64,000 bases of DNA, taken from assembly GCF_001425045.1 (NCBI RefSeq), contig NZ_LMDJ01000031.1, forward strand, positions 63,768 through 127,767, read 5' to 3'. The position numbers were made by a program, and so were the translations under genes. The stretch's first letter is position 1. The number at the start of each line of letters is the position of its first letter. Shown here piece after piece: positions 8,942-17,169 of the stretch. Source of the stretch: Massilia sp. Root351 (GTDB taxonomy: Bacteria; Pseudomonadota; Gammaproteobacteria; Burkholderiales; Burkholderiaceae_D). Below the pieces are notes generated by a model that had not been told where the DNA came from, ran no database searches, and was given only the letters and a program-made list of their open reading frames with translations.

Positions 8942-11935
8942 TTATCGCTTTTGTGCCGCCAGCGCAACAGCCCGCACCAGTTCGGCCGGTTCCACCGGCT
9001 TGGAGACGTGGTCGCGGAAGCCGCACTCCAGGGCGCGCAGCCGGTCTTCCGAGCGGGCAAAGGCGGTCAGCGCGATGGCCGGCACCGCGCCGCCGCGTTC
9101 CGGCCCCAGTGCACGCACCTGGGCCAGCAGTTCAAAACCGTCCACGTCCGGCATGCCGATGTCGCTGACCAGCAGGCTGGGGCGCTCGCGTTGCACCAGC
9201 TGCAGCGCCTCGGCCGCATTGGCGGCTGTCAGCACGGTGGCGTTGCAGTCACTCAGTATGCGCTTGATCAGGTCTCTTGCGTCGATTTCGTCGTCGACCA
9301 CCAGCACGCGCATGCCGGCCAGGTCGCGCAGGCCGCTGTCGGACGGCACAGCCGGCAGCGGAGGCGGCTGCGGCGCCTGCGCGCGGGCCTGGCGCGCCGC
9401 CCCGCCGGGGGCGGTGGCCAGCGGCAGGCTGACCGTGAAGCTGGCGCCGCGCCCCTCGCCCGCGCTGGCCACGGACACCGTGCCGCCGTGCTGCTCGACC
9501 AGGTGCTTGACAATGGACAGCCCCAGTCCCAGGCCGCCATGGCGGCGCGTGGTGGTGGAATCGGCCTGGCGGAAGCGTTCGAACACGTGGGCCAGGAATT
9601 CCTCCCGGATGCCGATGCCGGTGTCGGCCACGGTGATGGCCACATGGCCCTCGGCCTCGCCGACCGACACCCGCAGCGCGCCGCCCCTGGGCGTGAACTT
9701 GATGGCGTTGGTGAGCAGATTCCAGACCACCTGCTGCATCCGGCTGGGGTCGGCCGCTACCAGGCCGGTGCTGTGGAAGTCGCGTTCGATCTGGATGCCC
9801 TTGGCGTCGGCTGCCGGGCGCACCGTCTCGATGGCAGCATCGACCACCGTCAGCGGCGACAGGGTTTGCATATCCAGCAACACTTTGCCGGAGGTGATGC
9901 GGCTCATGTCCAGCAGGTCTTCGATCAGCTGCGCCTGTGCCCGGGCGTTGCGCTCGATGGTTTGCAGTCCGCGGTGCAGGTCGGCCTCGTCGCGGCTGCC
10001 GCGCCGCAGCACCTGGGCCCAGCCCAGGATGGCGGTCAGCGGCGTGCGCAGCTCGTGCGACAGCGTGGCCAGGAATTCGTCCTTCATCTGGCTGGTGCGC
10101 TCGGCCTCGGCGCGCGCGCTGCGTTCGCTGTCCAGCAGGATCTTGCGCTCCTCGGCGGCTTGCTGGGCCGCTTCGTACAGGCGGGCATTGTCGATTGCCA
10201 CGGCGGCCTGGGCCGCGATGCCGCCGATGATGCGCTCGGTGCGCTCGTTGAACATGTGCGGCTCGGGGTGGCCGAAGAACAGCGAGCCGATCACCTCGCC
10301 CGAGCGCGACACCACCGGCACCGCCAGGTAGCTGCGCACGGCCGGGTGGCCCTTGGGCACGCCGGTGTGGGGCGGGTTCCGGCCGTAGCGCGGGTCGCGC
10401 AGCAGGTCGTCGCTGCGCAGCGTGCCTTCGCCGCGCATGCTGGGGCCGAACAGGGTGGTGGCGCGCGGGTGGGGGAAGTGGGCAAAGGCCTCGGGCGGCA
10501 TGCCCGACAGCGTGTACAGGGTGAGCACGCCGCCGTCGGCGCTGGTGCTGTTGTAGAAGAAGGCGCCGAAGCGGGCGCCGCTGATGCGGGTGGCCGCGTC
10601 GGTGACTTCCTGCAGCAGCGAGCGCAGGTTGCGCTTGGACGCCAGCGCGTTGCCGGTGGTGTTCAGCAGCTCCAGGATGGCGCTCTCGTCGCGCAGCGCC
10701 TCCTGCACCCGCTTGACCTGGTCGACGTCGGTGCTGGTGCCGAACCAGCGCACCAGGCGGCCGGTGCTGTCGCGCACCGGGTTGGCGCGCGACAGGAACC
10801 AGCGGAAGTGCCCGTCCGCGCCGCGGATCGGGAATTCCATTTCAAACGGCATGCCGGTGCGCAGCGATTCCTGCCAGTGCTGGCGGATCGCCGGCAGGGT
10901 CTCCGGGTCGTACGCTTCTTCCCAGCCGGTGGGCGGCGCGTCGTCGCGCGCCAGGCCGGTGTATTCGTACCAGCGCTCGTTGTACCACACCACGGCGCCG
11001 TCGAAGCGGGCGATCCAGGCCAGCTGCGGGATCGAGTTGGCCATGGCCTGCAGTTCTTCCTGGCTCTGGCGCAAGGTGTTTTCGGCGGCCTTGCGGTCGG
11101 AAATGTCCTGCACCATGCCGGTCATGCCCAGCACCGCGCCGTCCTCGGCGTAGTTGCCGTGGCCGACCACGGACAGCCAGCGGCGCTCGCCGCCGGCGCG
11201 CTCGACCCGGCATTCGATGTTGAAATCGGTGCGCTGTTCGAAGGCGTCGAGGAAGGCGGCGCGGGCCGGGGCGCGGTCCTCTTCCAGGATGTGTTCGCTC
11301 AGCGCGTCCCAGGTCAGGCTGGTCTCGGCGGGCAGGTTCAGCAGTTCCGCGGCGCGCCGGCCCAGCGTCACCAGGTTGGTGCCGGCGTCCCACAGCCAGT
11401 CGCCCAGCTTGCCCGCCGCCAGCGCCACCTGCAGCCGGTTGGCGCTTTCGCGCAGCGCGCGCTCGTCCAGCTTGCGCTTGGTGATGTTCTGGATGGAGCT
11501 GGTGAGGCCTTCGGCGGACGGGTAGGCGCGCACATCGAGCCAGATCTGGCGCGGCAGGTAGTACAGCTCGAAGCCTACGCTCTGCTGCATTTCCATGGCG
11601 CGCCGGAACTGCGCTTCCAGTACGGTGCCGCGCAGTTCGGGGAAGGCGTCCCACAGGATGTTGCCCAGCACGTGCTGGCCGCCGCTCTCGAGCGGATGGA
11701 TGATGTTGGCAGCCTGCGGATTGATATAGGTGATGGTCCAGTCGTGGTCGAGCACGATGAAACCGTCGGTAATGCTCTCCAGGACGGTTTTCATGCGGGC
11801 GTTGGAACGGCGCAGTTCCTCGCGTGCCTCCTGCATTTCGTGCTCGGCGCGCTGGCGGGCCAGCAGCACGCTGTTGGCGCTGCGCATGGCCGCCGAGTGC
11901 ATGCGGGCTTCCTCTTCTTTGTCGAGCTTGGCCAC
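8942..11935 (-). CDS. Large hybrid sensor kinase, PAS-PAS-PAS-GAF-HisKA-HATPase-REC
   Basis: 997 residues, no membrane segment. An N-terminal coiled coil is followed by three PAS domains (about 45-155, 160-282, 285-410; each ends with a PAC-like tail such as MVQDISDRKAAE), a GAF domain (about 415-585), HisKA (SHELRTPLTAILG, H near 627), ATPase (NLLTNAIKFTP; VADTGIG; GGLGLGLSIV) and a C-terminal receiver (about 875-995; LVSDIGMPDVDG; HVSKPVE). It should sense cytosolic small-molecule, redox or light signals; no cofactor-specific residue was identified. The 124-bp gap to the PAS-REC gene upstream leaves room for an own promoter. Confidence 0.93.
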   Translation of the reverse strand: MAKLDKEEEARMHSAAMRSANSVLLARQRAEHEMQEAREELRRSNARMKTVLESITDGFIVLDHDWTITYINPQAANIIHPLESGGQHVLGNILWDAFPELRGTVLEAQFRRAMEMQQSVGFELYYLPRQIWLDVRAYPSAEGLTSSIQNITKRKLDERALRESANRLQVALAAGKLGDWLWDAGTNLVTLGRRAAELLNLPAETSLTWDALSEHILEEDRAPARAAFLDAFEQRTDFNIECRVERAGGERRWLSVVGHGNYAEDGAVLGMTGMVQDISDRKAAENTLRQSQEELQAMANSIPQLAWIARFDGAVVWYNERWYEYTGLARDDAPPTGWEEAYDPETLPAIRQHWQESLRTGMPFEMEFPIRGADGHFRWFLSRANPVRDSTGRLVRWFGTSTDVDQVKRVQEALRDESAILELLNTTGNALASKRNLRSLLQEVTDAATRISGARFGAFFYNSTSADGGVLTLYTLSGMPPEAFAHFPHPRATTLFGPSMRGEGTLRSDDLLRDPRYGRNPPHTGVPKGHPAVRSYLAVPVVSRSGEVIGSLFFGHPEPHMFNERTERIIGGIAAQAAVAIDNARLYEAAQQAAEERKILLDSERSARAEAERTSQMKDEFLATLSHELRTPLTAILGWAQVLRRGSRDEADLHRGLQTIERNARAQAQLIEDLLDMSRITSGKVLLDMQTLSPLTVVDAAIETVRPAADAKGIQIERDFHSTGLVAADPSRMQQVVWNLLTNAIKFTPRGGALRVSVGEAEGHVAITVADTGIGIREEFLAHVFERFRQADSTTTRRHGGLGLGLSIVKHLVEQHGGTVSVASAGEGRGASFTVSLPLATAPGGAARQARAQAPQPPPLPAVPSDSGLRDLAGMRVLVVDDEIDARDLIKRILSDCNATVLTAANAAEALQLVQRERPSLLVSDIGMPDVDGFELLAQVRALGPERGGAVPAIALTAFARSEDRLRALECGFRDHVSKPVEPAELVRAVALAAQKR

Positions 11936-12059
11936 TCAGGCTCTCCTGGAAGTAGGCGCCTGTGCTGCGCGGTGGTGGGGTTCACAGTAAATCATCGGTG
12001 TCTGCATCTAGGGGACGGCCGAACCGGACCGTAGCTTCATTGTAGCCGTCTTGTGCGCT

Positions 12060-12902
12060 TTACAACCGCACCGTTGGTACGCGCGCGGCGGCGCTGGCCA
12101 GCACTTGCCGCAACTGGTCGATTTCATACGGCTTCTGCATGGAAACGGCTGCGAAGTCGAGCTGGCTGGTGAAGCCGCCGCCGTAGCCGGAGGCGAACAC
12201 CACCTGCAGCTGCGGCTGGCTGCGCAGCGCGGTGCGCGCCAGCTCCACGCCGGACATGCCCGGCAGGCTGACGTCGCTGAACAGGATGCCGTAGCGGCTG
12301 TCGCGCAGCATGGCCAGGGCCTGCTCGCCGTCGCCGGCGGACTCGACCTCGTAGCCCAGCGCGCGCAGCATCTCGCACACCAGGTAGCGCGCGTCCGGAT
12401 TGTCCTCCACCACCAGGATGCGGGCGTGCGACGGCGGCTCCTGCGCGGCCGGCGCGGGCGCGCCCGCCAGTTGCATGGCGCACAGCACGCCGCGCACCGC
12501 GCCGCCTTCGTCGCGCAGCGGCGTGTAGTGCAGGTCCAGCAACAGTTCGCTGGGCGCGCCGTCGCGCCACAAGGGCATGGCCTGGCCGGCATAGGCCAGC
12601 GCCGCGCCGCCCCAGACCGCTTCAAGGGCGGCGCCGTTCCAGCCGAACACCGGCGGCTGCATGATGGGCACGGTGCCGCCGGGCACCGACTCGAGGCGCA
12701 TGCCCATCAGCGAGGCATAGGCCCTGTTATACAGCAGGATTTTCTCCGGCCCCCAGGCAATGGCCATCGCCAGCGGGCAGTTGAGCAGGATATCGACCGG
12801 CAGCCGCAGGCAGGGCGGCCAGCAGGAAGGCGGCCCCAGCGCGGTGCGGGACCAGTCCAGGGGCGGCAGGGTATGCAGGCTGATGCTGTCTTGTTGTGTC
12901 AT
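12060..12902 (-). CDS. PAS-receiver protein lacking any kinase or output domain
   Basis: 280 residues. The first 150 (DWSRTALGPPSCWP, then MAIAWGPEKILLYNRAY) match the PAS domain that usually opens large hybrid kinases. It is joined directly by an Ala/Pro linker to a receiver (about 163-275; VVEDNPDARY, phospho-acceptor in LFSDVSLPGMSG, QKPYE). The HisKA and ATPase core expected between them is absent and there is no trace of it in the linker. It may act as a phosphate sink or single-domain regulator for the 997-residue kinase just downstream, or be an internally deleted hybrid kinase that still translates cleanly. Confidence 0.85.
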   Translation of the reverse strand: MTQQDSISLHTLPPLDWSRTALGPPSCWPPCLRLPVDILLNCPLAMAIAWGPEKILLYNRAYASLMGMRLESVPGGTVPIMQPPVFGWNGAALEAVWGGAALAYAGQAMPLWRDGAPSELLLDLHYTPLRDEGGAVRGVLCAMQLAGAPAPAAQEPPSHARILVVEDNPDARYLVCEMLRALGYEVESAGDGEQALAMLRDSRYGILFSDVSLPGMSGVELARTALRSQPQLQVVFASGYGGGFTSQLDFAAVSMQKPYEIDQLRQVLASAAARVPTVRL

Positions 12903-12961
12903 CCGGGGCGCCCGTCGTTGCGAAATTGACTATTTGGCTGATGCTACACCAGCGACGGGCG

Positions 12962-12989
12962 AAAAAAAAGCCCGCTGCGGGAGCGGGCT
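12962..12989 (-). terminator. Leftward-facing intrinsic terminator
   Basis: On the minus strand an 8-bp GC-rich stem (AGCCCGCT with AGCGGGCT, 5-base loop) is followed by eight T residues. It faces left, upstream of the PAS-REC gene, so it would stop transcripts entering from the tRNA side. No leftward gene is visible between it and the tRNA array, so what it ends is unclear. The rest of the 322-bp gap 12903-13224 holds the tRNA promoter and no convincing gene. Confidence 0.75.
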
Positions 12990-13129
12990 GAATCTATTTC
13001 CCGTTAGGAGAATAGAGGAGACAGGTGCAACTATGCGGGATGCCCCATGGAAAATCCAATTGCCGTTCGTGATGAACAGTATCCGTTTGGTGAATGAGGC
13101 GGATATGCTGCGCGGAAGTGATTTCCCTC

Positions 13130-13158
13130 TGGACAAGCAGGATGGATATGCCTATAAT
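13130..13158 (+). promoter_or_regulatory. Sigma-70 promoter of the tRNA-Arg array
   Basis: TGGACA (5 of 6 to consensus) and a perfect TATAAT are separated by exactly 17 bp. A start near 13165 would give a leader of about 60 nt before the first tRNA. It is the strongest sigma-70-like promoter I noticed in the window, fitting stable RNA expression. Confidence 0.8.
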
Positions 13159-13224
13159 CTTGCTTCTTTCGACGGGGAACCAGAGAAAGAAAGCGAAAAC
13201 TGCAAGTTATCAGCGGTTTGCGAC

Positions 13225-13301
13225 GCGGCTGTAGCTCAGCTGGATAGAGTACTTGGCTACGAACCAAGGGGTCGTGGGTTCGATTCCTGCCAGCCGCACC
13301 A
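13225..13301 (+). tRNA. tRNA-Arg (anticodon ACG), copy 1
   Basis: 77 nt, folds as a complete cloverleaf: acceptor GCGGCTG/CAGCCGC, D arm GCTC/GAGT, anticodon stem CTTGG/CCAAG around CTACGAA, T arm GTGGG/CCTGC with TTCGATT loop, encoded CCA. Anticodon ACG, normally edited to ICG by TadA to read CGU, CGC and CGA. First of four identical copies. Confidence 0.98.
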
Positions 13302-13316
13302 GTTTGTTGTAGTAAA

Positions 13317-13338
13317 ATGCGCTGATCGTACAGCGCAT
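13317..13338 (+). other. Hairpin in the first tRNA spacer
   Basis: ATGCGCTG and CAGCGCAT form a perfect 8-bp stem around a 6-base loop in the 56-bp spacer between copies 1 and 2. With no T-run it is not a terminator; it may guide RNase processing of the polycistronic precursor. The other two spacers lack an equivalent hairpin. Confidence 0.5.
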
Positions 13339-13357
13339 GCAGTAACAGTAATGACAG

Positions 13358-13434
13358 GCGGCTGTAGCTCAGCTGGATAGAGTACTTGGCTACGAACCAA
13401 GGGGTCGTGGGTTCGATTCCTGCCAGCCGCACCA
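13358..13434 (+). tRNA. tRNA-Arg (anticodon ACG), copy 2
   Basis: Identical in all 77 positions to copy 1, including the encoded CCA. It begins 56 bp after copy 1 and is followed by a 35-bp spacer. No promoter of its own is apparent, so it is probably processed from a common transcript. Confidence 0.98.
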
Positions 13435-13469
13435 GTCTTGCTGTGTTGTATCGATGTGTAGCGTTTTTT

Positions 13470-13546
13470 GCGGCTGTAGCTCAGCTGGATAGAGTACTTG
13501 GCTACGAACCAAGGGGTCGTGGGTTCGATTCCTGCCAGCCGCACCA
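13470..13546 (+). tRNA. tRNA-Arg (anticodon ACG), copy 3
   Basis: Identical to copies 1 and 2. The 40-bp spacer that follows contains an isolated GCACCAG, the same seven bases that end each tRNA, which may be the scar of a lost further copy. Confidence 0.98.
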
Positions 13547-13586
13547 GTTTTCCGTAGTTTCGTTGTAGATGCACCAGTAGTAAATA

Positions 13587-13663
13587 GCGGCTGTAGCTCA
13601 GCTGGATAGAGTACTTGGCTACGAACCAAGGGGTCGTGGGTTCGATTCCTGCCAGCCGCACCA
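13587..13663 (+). tRNA. tRNA-Arg (anticodon ACG), copy 4
   Basis: Identical to the other three copies and last in the array. A strong intrinsic terminator begins nine bases after its CCA. No integrase gene or att-like duplication is seen next to it. Confidence 0.98.
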
Positions 13664-13671
13664 GAATACGA

Positions 13672-13699
13672 GGGCCAGATCGGAAGATCTGGCCCTTTT
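13672..13699 (+). terminator. Intrinsic terminator of the tRNA-Arg array
   Basis: GGGCCAGATC and GATCTGGCCC form a perfect 10-bp stem with a GGAA tetraloop, followed by TTTT. It separates the tRNA transcript from the oxidase gene at 13766. Confidence 0.9.
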
Positions 13700-13765
13700 C
13701 GTTTGTCCTTGCCTTTCTGCGCTTCCTGTTATCATTTGCTGAAATAGCAATTCGGGGGAGACTGC

Positions 13766-14920
13766 ATGACCATCATCACCTGCGTCGAAGACTTGCGCGT
13801 GCTGGCGCGAAAGCGCGTGCCGCGCATGTTCTACGACTACGCCGACGCCGGTTCGTGGACCGAGTCCACCTACCGCGCCAACTGCAGCGACTTCGAAGCC
13901 ATCAAATTCCGCCAGCGGGTGGCGGTCAACCTGGAAAACCGCAGCCTGGCCGGCAGCATGGCGGGCCAGGCCGTGTCGATGCCGGTGGCGCTGGCGCCGA
14001 CCGGGCTGACCGGCATGCAGCACGCCGACGGTGAAATCCTGGCCGCCCGCGCCGCCGAGGCGTTCGGCGTGCCGTTCACGCTGTCGACCATGAGCATCTG
14101 CTCGATCGAGGACGTGGCCGCGCACACCAGCAAACCGTTCTGGTTCCAGCTGTACGTGATGAAGGACCGCGACTTCATCAACCGCCTGATCGACCGCGCC
14201 AAGGCCGCGCGCTGCTCGGCGTTGGTGCTGACGCTGGACCTGCAGGTGCTGGGCCAGCGCCACAAGGACATCCGCAACGGCCTGTCGGCGCCGCCCAAGC
14301 TGACGCTGGCCAACCTGCTCAACCTGGCCACCAAGCCGCGCTGGTGCCTGGGCATGCTGGGCACGCGGCGGCGCAGCTTCGGCAATATCGTCGGCCACGC
14401 CACGTCGGTGTCGGACATGTCCTCGCTGTCGTCGTGGACCAGCCAGCAGTTCGACCTGAGCCTGTCGTGGAAGGACGTGGAATGGATCAAGCAGCGCTGG
14501 GGCGGCAAGCTCATCATCAAAGGCATCATGGACGCGGAAGACGCGCGCCATTGCGTGGAGGCCGGCGCGGATGCGCTCATCGTGTCCAACCACGGCGGCC
14601 GCCAGCTGGACGGGGCGCAGTCGTCGATCGGCGCCTTGCCCGCCATTGCCGAGGCGGTCGGCAAGCAGATCGAAGTGCACATGGACGGCGGCATCCGTTC
14701 CGGGCAGGACGTGATCAAGGCGCTGGCGCTGGGCGCCAAGGGCGTCTACATCGGGCGGCCGTTCCTGTACGGGCTGGGGGCGATGGGCGAGCAGGGCGTG
14801 ACGCGCTGCCTGGAGATCATCCGCAACGAGCTGGACCTGACGATGGCCTTCTGCGGCCTGCGCGACGTGGCGCTGGTGGACCAGAACATCCTGCTGCCGG
14901 GCAGCTACCCCGCGAGGTGA
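13766..14920 (+). CDS. FMN-dependent alpha-hydroxy-acid oxidase/dehydrogenase (LldD family)
   Basis: 384 residues, the usual length for this TIM-barrel flavoenzyme family (L-lactate dehydrogenase LldD, glycolate and mandelate oxidases). Family signatures are present: YADAGSWTE near residue 25, MPVALAPTG, the substrate and FMN strand WFQLYV, the catalytic His/Arg stretch SNHGGRQLDG near residue 273, and DGGIRSGQDV with GAKGVYIGRPFLYG for the phosphate. It would oxidise a 2-hydroxyacid to the 2-oxoacid. It heads a tight three-gene unit with a cupin and a VOC protein (gaps 3 and 7 bp), so the true substrate may be other than lactate. Membrane attachment cannot be judged. Confidence 0.9.
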   Translation: MTIITCVEDLRVLARKRVPRMFYDYADAGSWTESTYRANCSDFEAIKFRQRVAVNLENRSLAGSMAGQAVSMPVALAPTGLTGMQHADGEILAARAAEAFGVPFTLSTMSICSIEDVAAHTSKPFWFQLYVMKDRDFINRLIDRAKAARCSALVLTLDLQVLGQRHKDIRNGLSAPPKLTLANLLNLATKPRWCLGMLGTRRRSFGNIVGHATSVSDMSSLSSWTSQQFDLSLSWKDVEWIKQRWGGKLIIKGIMDAEDARHCVEAGADALIVSNHGGRQLDGAQSSIGALPAIAEAVGKQIEVHMDGGIRSGQDVIKALALGAKGVYIGRPFLYGLGAMGEQGVTRCLEIIRNELDLTMAFCGLRDVALVDQNILLPGSYPAR

Positions 14921-14923
14921 ACC

Positions 14924-15400
14924 ATGGCGACGCCAACTGAACTGCTGACGGCCGCCGCCATCGCGGCCATGCCGGGCAAGACCAAGACCCACCTGCTGAA
15001 TCCGGACGCGGTGCGCACATCCAGGTCGCTGGGCGCGGCCACGGGTTTGAGCGGGCTGGGCTTTCACCTGATGACGGTGCCGCCCGGCCGCGAGTATGCC
15101 GAATACCACCGCCACCTGTATGAAGAGCAATGCTTCTACATCCTGTCCGGCTGCGGCGAGGCGGTGATTGACGAGCAGCGCCACGCCATCGGCGCCGGCG
15201 ACTTCCTCGGCTTTCCGAAGAACGGCGCCGCGCACACCATCCACAACACCGGCAGCGCGCCGCTGGTGATGCTGTCCGCGCGCACCAACCTGGAACAGGA
15301 TATCTGCGACTATCCGCGCCGGCAGAAGCGCCTGTATATGAACGGCAGCGACGAAGCGGTGGTTGATTTTGCCGATATCCTGTCCATTCCCCCTAACTGA
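14924..15400 (+). CDS. Cupin-domain protein
   Basis: 158 residues. A single small beta-barrel is indicated by YHRHLYEEQCFYILSG (residues about 60-75), which supplies the usual two His and one Glu metal ligands of cupin motif 1, and by FLGFPKNGAAHTIHNTG, which carries the motif 2 His. It may bind Fe, Mn or Zn and act as a small dioxygenase, isomerase or sensor. It begins three bases after the oxidase stop codon, so it is translated from the same message and probably acts on a related compound. The exact reaction is not recognisable. Confidence 0.85.
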   Translation: MATPTELLTAAAIAAMPGKTKTHLLNPDAVRTSRSLGAATGLSGLGFHLMTVPPGREYAEYHRHLYEEQCFYILSGCGEAVIDEQRHAIGAGDFLGFPKNGAAHTIHNTGSAPLVMLSARTNLEQDICDYPRRQKRLYMNGSDEAVVDFADILSIPPN

Positions 15401-15407
15401 GGAACCC

Positions 15408-15911
15408 ATGCTAGACCAACCACCCGGCCATGTATTCCCTTCCAGCGCAAGCGCCACCCTGGCGCCCAGCCAGCGCATGCACCTGATACTGCTGGGTGTT
15501 GAAAGCGTGCCGAAAGCGGCGCACTTTTATGAGGCGCTGGGCTGGACGAAGTCGCCGACCGGAAATGATGGATTCGTCAAATTCGATATGGGCGGCTACG
15601 CGCTGTGCCTGATCAACAGGGCCGACCTTGCCAGCGATGCGCTGGAGCCGGCGCCGCACAAGATCGGCTTTTCCGGCATCGCCCTGATCCACCTGGCGCC
15701 AAGCGCGGAAGACGTGCCGCGCATCCTGGCCAGGGCGGCGGCGGCCGGCGGCAGCATCGTCAAGCCGGCTACCCGCACGCACTGGGGCGTAGCGGGCTAT
15801 TTCAAGGACCCGGACGGGCATCTGTTCGAAGTGGACTATGAAACGGTGTGGGTGTTCGACGACGCGCACCGCCTGGTGGTCGACGAGGTGAACCCGGCCG
15901 GCCCGGTCTAG
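15408..15911 (+). CDS. VOC-superfamily (glyoxalase/dioxygenase-like) protein
   Basis: 167 residues from the ATG at 15408, seven bases after the cupin stop and behind a GAGGA site; the longer in-frame start at 15363 would overlap the cupin. One complete VOC module is present: LLGVESVPKAAHFYEALGW opens the first half and YFKDPDGHLFEVDYE closes the second with the usual Glu ligand. Members include glyoxalase I, ring-cleaving dioxygenases and antibiotic-binding proteins; none can be assigned. Together with the oxidase and cupin it forms a plausible small catabolic or detoxification unit. Confidence 0.86.
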   Translation: MLDQPPGHVFPSSASATLAPSQRMHLILLGVESVPKAAHFYEALGWTKSPTGNDGFVKFDMGGYALCLINRADLASDALEPAPHKIGFSGIALIHLAPSAEDVPRILARAAAAGGSIVKPATRTHWGVAGYFKDPDGHLFEVDYETVWVFDDAHRLVVDEVNPAGPV

Positions 15912-17032
15912 CGCCGCGCGGCAGTCCCGCCCTTGCATACGAGTCCGTATTTGGTGGCATTGCAGCCGAGCTGGACGCACCGCGCCGCGTGGTAGCCTGC
16001 GGCGCGGCATTGCCTGAGCGTTTCCTTCAGCGGGTCGCCCGATGCCATTCCGCTGTCGCGTTCCGGCCTGCCGGCGCGCGCCGACTTGTCCTGGCGCCTG
16101 GTGTTCTCACTGGCATACCTGGCTTGCGGCGGCGCGGCGGGCGCCGCCTTCGATTTCGCGGCGGCGCGCTTGCGGGGCCGTTCCAGCTCGGGCGCGGCAC
16201 CGGCCTCGTTTGTCTCCTGGCCGGCGTCCTTTTCCGGCGCGCTGCCGGCAAGGCGCGGCGCGGGATCGGCTGGCGGCGCGGCGGCGGTGGCGGCTGGTTC
16301 GGCCAGCGTGGCTGGACTGGCCGGAATTGCCGAGTTCGCCAGCTCCGGCGGCGCGGCGGCTAACGGCGTCGCCGCCGGCGTGCCGGCTGGCGCCGCGAGG
16401 GCTGCCTGCGTGGCGCCTGGCTGCGGCGGGATGCTGGGCGCAGGCCTGAGCTGCCGCGCGGGGATGGGCGCCTTGGCCAGCACGGAAAGCGATTTGTCCA
16501 TCTTGGTCTCGTTGTACAGCCATAGGCCGGCGCCGCCAATGGAGAGCGTGGCCAGCACTACTGCGGTTGCCGTCGCGGCACGGCGGCCCCAGCGGTCGAA
16601 CCAGTGCGGCTCATCGGGCGCGGGCGAGTAGGCGGGGCCGCTCGGGACGTGCCAGACGGGCGGCGGCTCGGACACCCACGGATTGTCGGACCATGGCGGC
16701 GGCGATGCGGGAGCTGCCGGCGCCGCCGGCGCGCCATCCTGGGCTGCCTCTGGTGCAGCCGCCGTCGCGGCATCCTGCGCAGCCGGGGGCGCGGCTTGTG
16801 GTGCAGCCTCCTGCGCGCGTCTCCAGACGCCCTCGCGCGCAGGTTGCGCTGTGCCTTGCGGCGCGCCGGCCGCGCGCGGGGCCACTGGCGGCATTGCTGG
16901 CGGGGGCGGAGGCCAAGGCAGTGATGGAGGCGAGGGCGGCGTACGCGCCGCTTGCTGCTGCCTGGACGGTAATGGGGGCAGCGGTGGCGGCGGGTGGCTA
17001 TCGCCTATATCTTCCAGCAGCTGAGCTTTCAT
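15908..17032 (-). CDS. Pro/Ala-rich single-pass membrane protein with C-terminal Cys motif
   Basis: 374 residues, not recognised. Residues 1-155 are low-complexity Pro/Ala (cytoplasmic by the positive-inside rule, with FDRWGRR before the helix). One transmembrane helix follows (about 157-177; ATAVVLATLSIGGAGLWLY), then a long Ala/Pro/Lys-rich region. The only dense conserved-looking part is the last 40 residues: RQCRAAGYHAARCVQLGCNA then YGLVCKG, with four cysteines suited to two disulfides in the periplasm. The stop codon shares CTAG with the convergent VOC gene. The layout resembles TonB/FtsN-like linkers carrying a small domain outside, but no homology is claimed. Confidence 0.7.
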   Translation of the reverse strand: MKAQLLEDIGDSHPPPPLPPLPSRQQQAARTPPSPPSLPWPPPPPAMPPVAPRAAGAPQGTAQPAREGVWRRAQEAAPQAAPPAAQDAATAAAPEAAQDGAPAAPAAPASPPPWSDNPWVSEPPPVWHVPSGPAYSPAPDEPHWFDRWGRRAATATAVVLATLSIGGAGLWLYNETKMDKSLSVLAKAPIPARQLRPAPSIPPQPGATQAALAAPAGTPAATPLAAAPPELANSAIPASPATLAEPAATAAAPPADPAPRLAGSAPEKDAGQETNEAGAAPELERPRKRAAAKSKAAPAAPPQARYASENTRRQDKSARAGRPERDSGMASGDPLKETLRQCRAAGYHAARCVQLGCNATKYGLVCKGGTAARR

Positions 17033-17169
17033 TCATTAAACCTGACAATCTTGTATCGATCAAAGATACTAGCGGATCTGCACCGGCAGCGGTGCGCGCT
17101 TGCACGCCATGGCGCCGGCGGACGCTGTGTTAGTGTGCTGAAATATTCTTATAAGAAGGGAGCAAAACC

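Noticed and set aside
12760..13380. Plus-strand frame of 206 codons, including an ATG at 13033 that looks like a gene start
   Set aside because: It runs through the antisense of the PAS-REC gene, the tRNA promoter and tRNA copy 1. The only purine-rich site is about 12 bases from the ATG, and the peptide is not recognisable.
13031..13661. Minus-strand frames encoding repeated RNRTHDPLVRSQVLYPAEL-like peptides
   Set aside because: They are translations of the antisense of the four tRNA-Arg genes, a known source of false protein predictions.
13225..13663. Regular 77-bp repeats with 35-56-bp spacers, CRISPR-like at first sight
   Set aside because: The repeats are complete tRNA-Arg genes with encoded CCA; no cas genes are present.
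13225..13700. Genomic island insertion at the tRNA-Arg array
   Set aside because: No integrase, no direct repeat of the tRNA 3' end beyond the 7-bp scar, and the adjacent genes show no obvious change in composition by eye.
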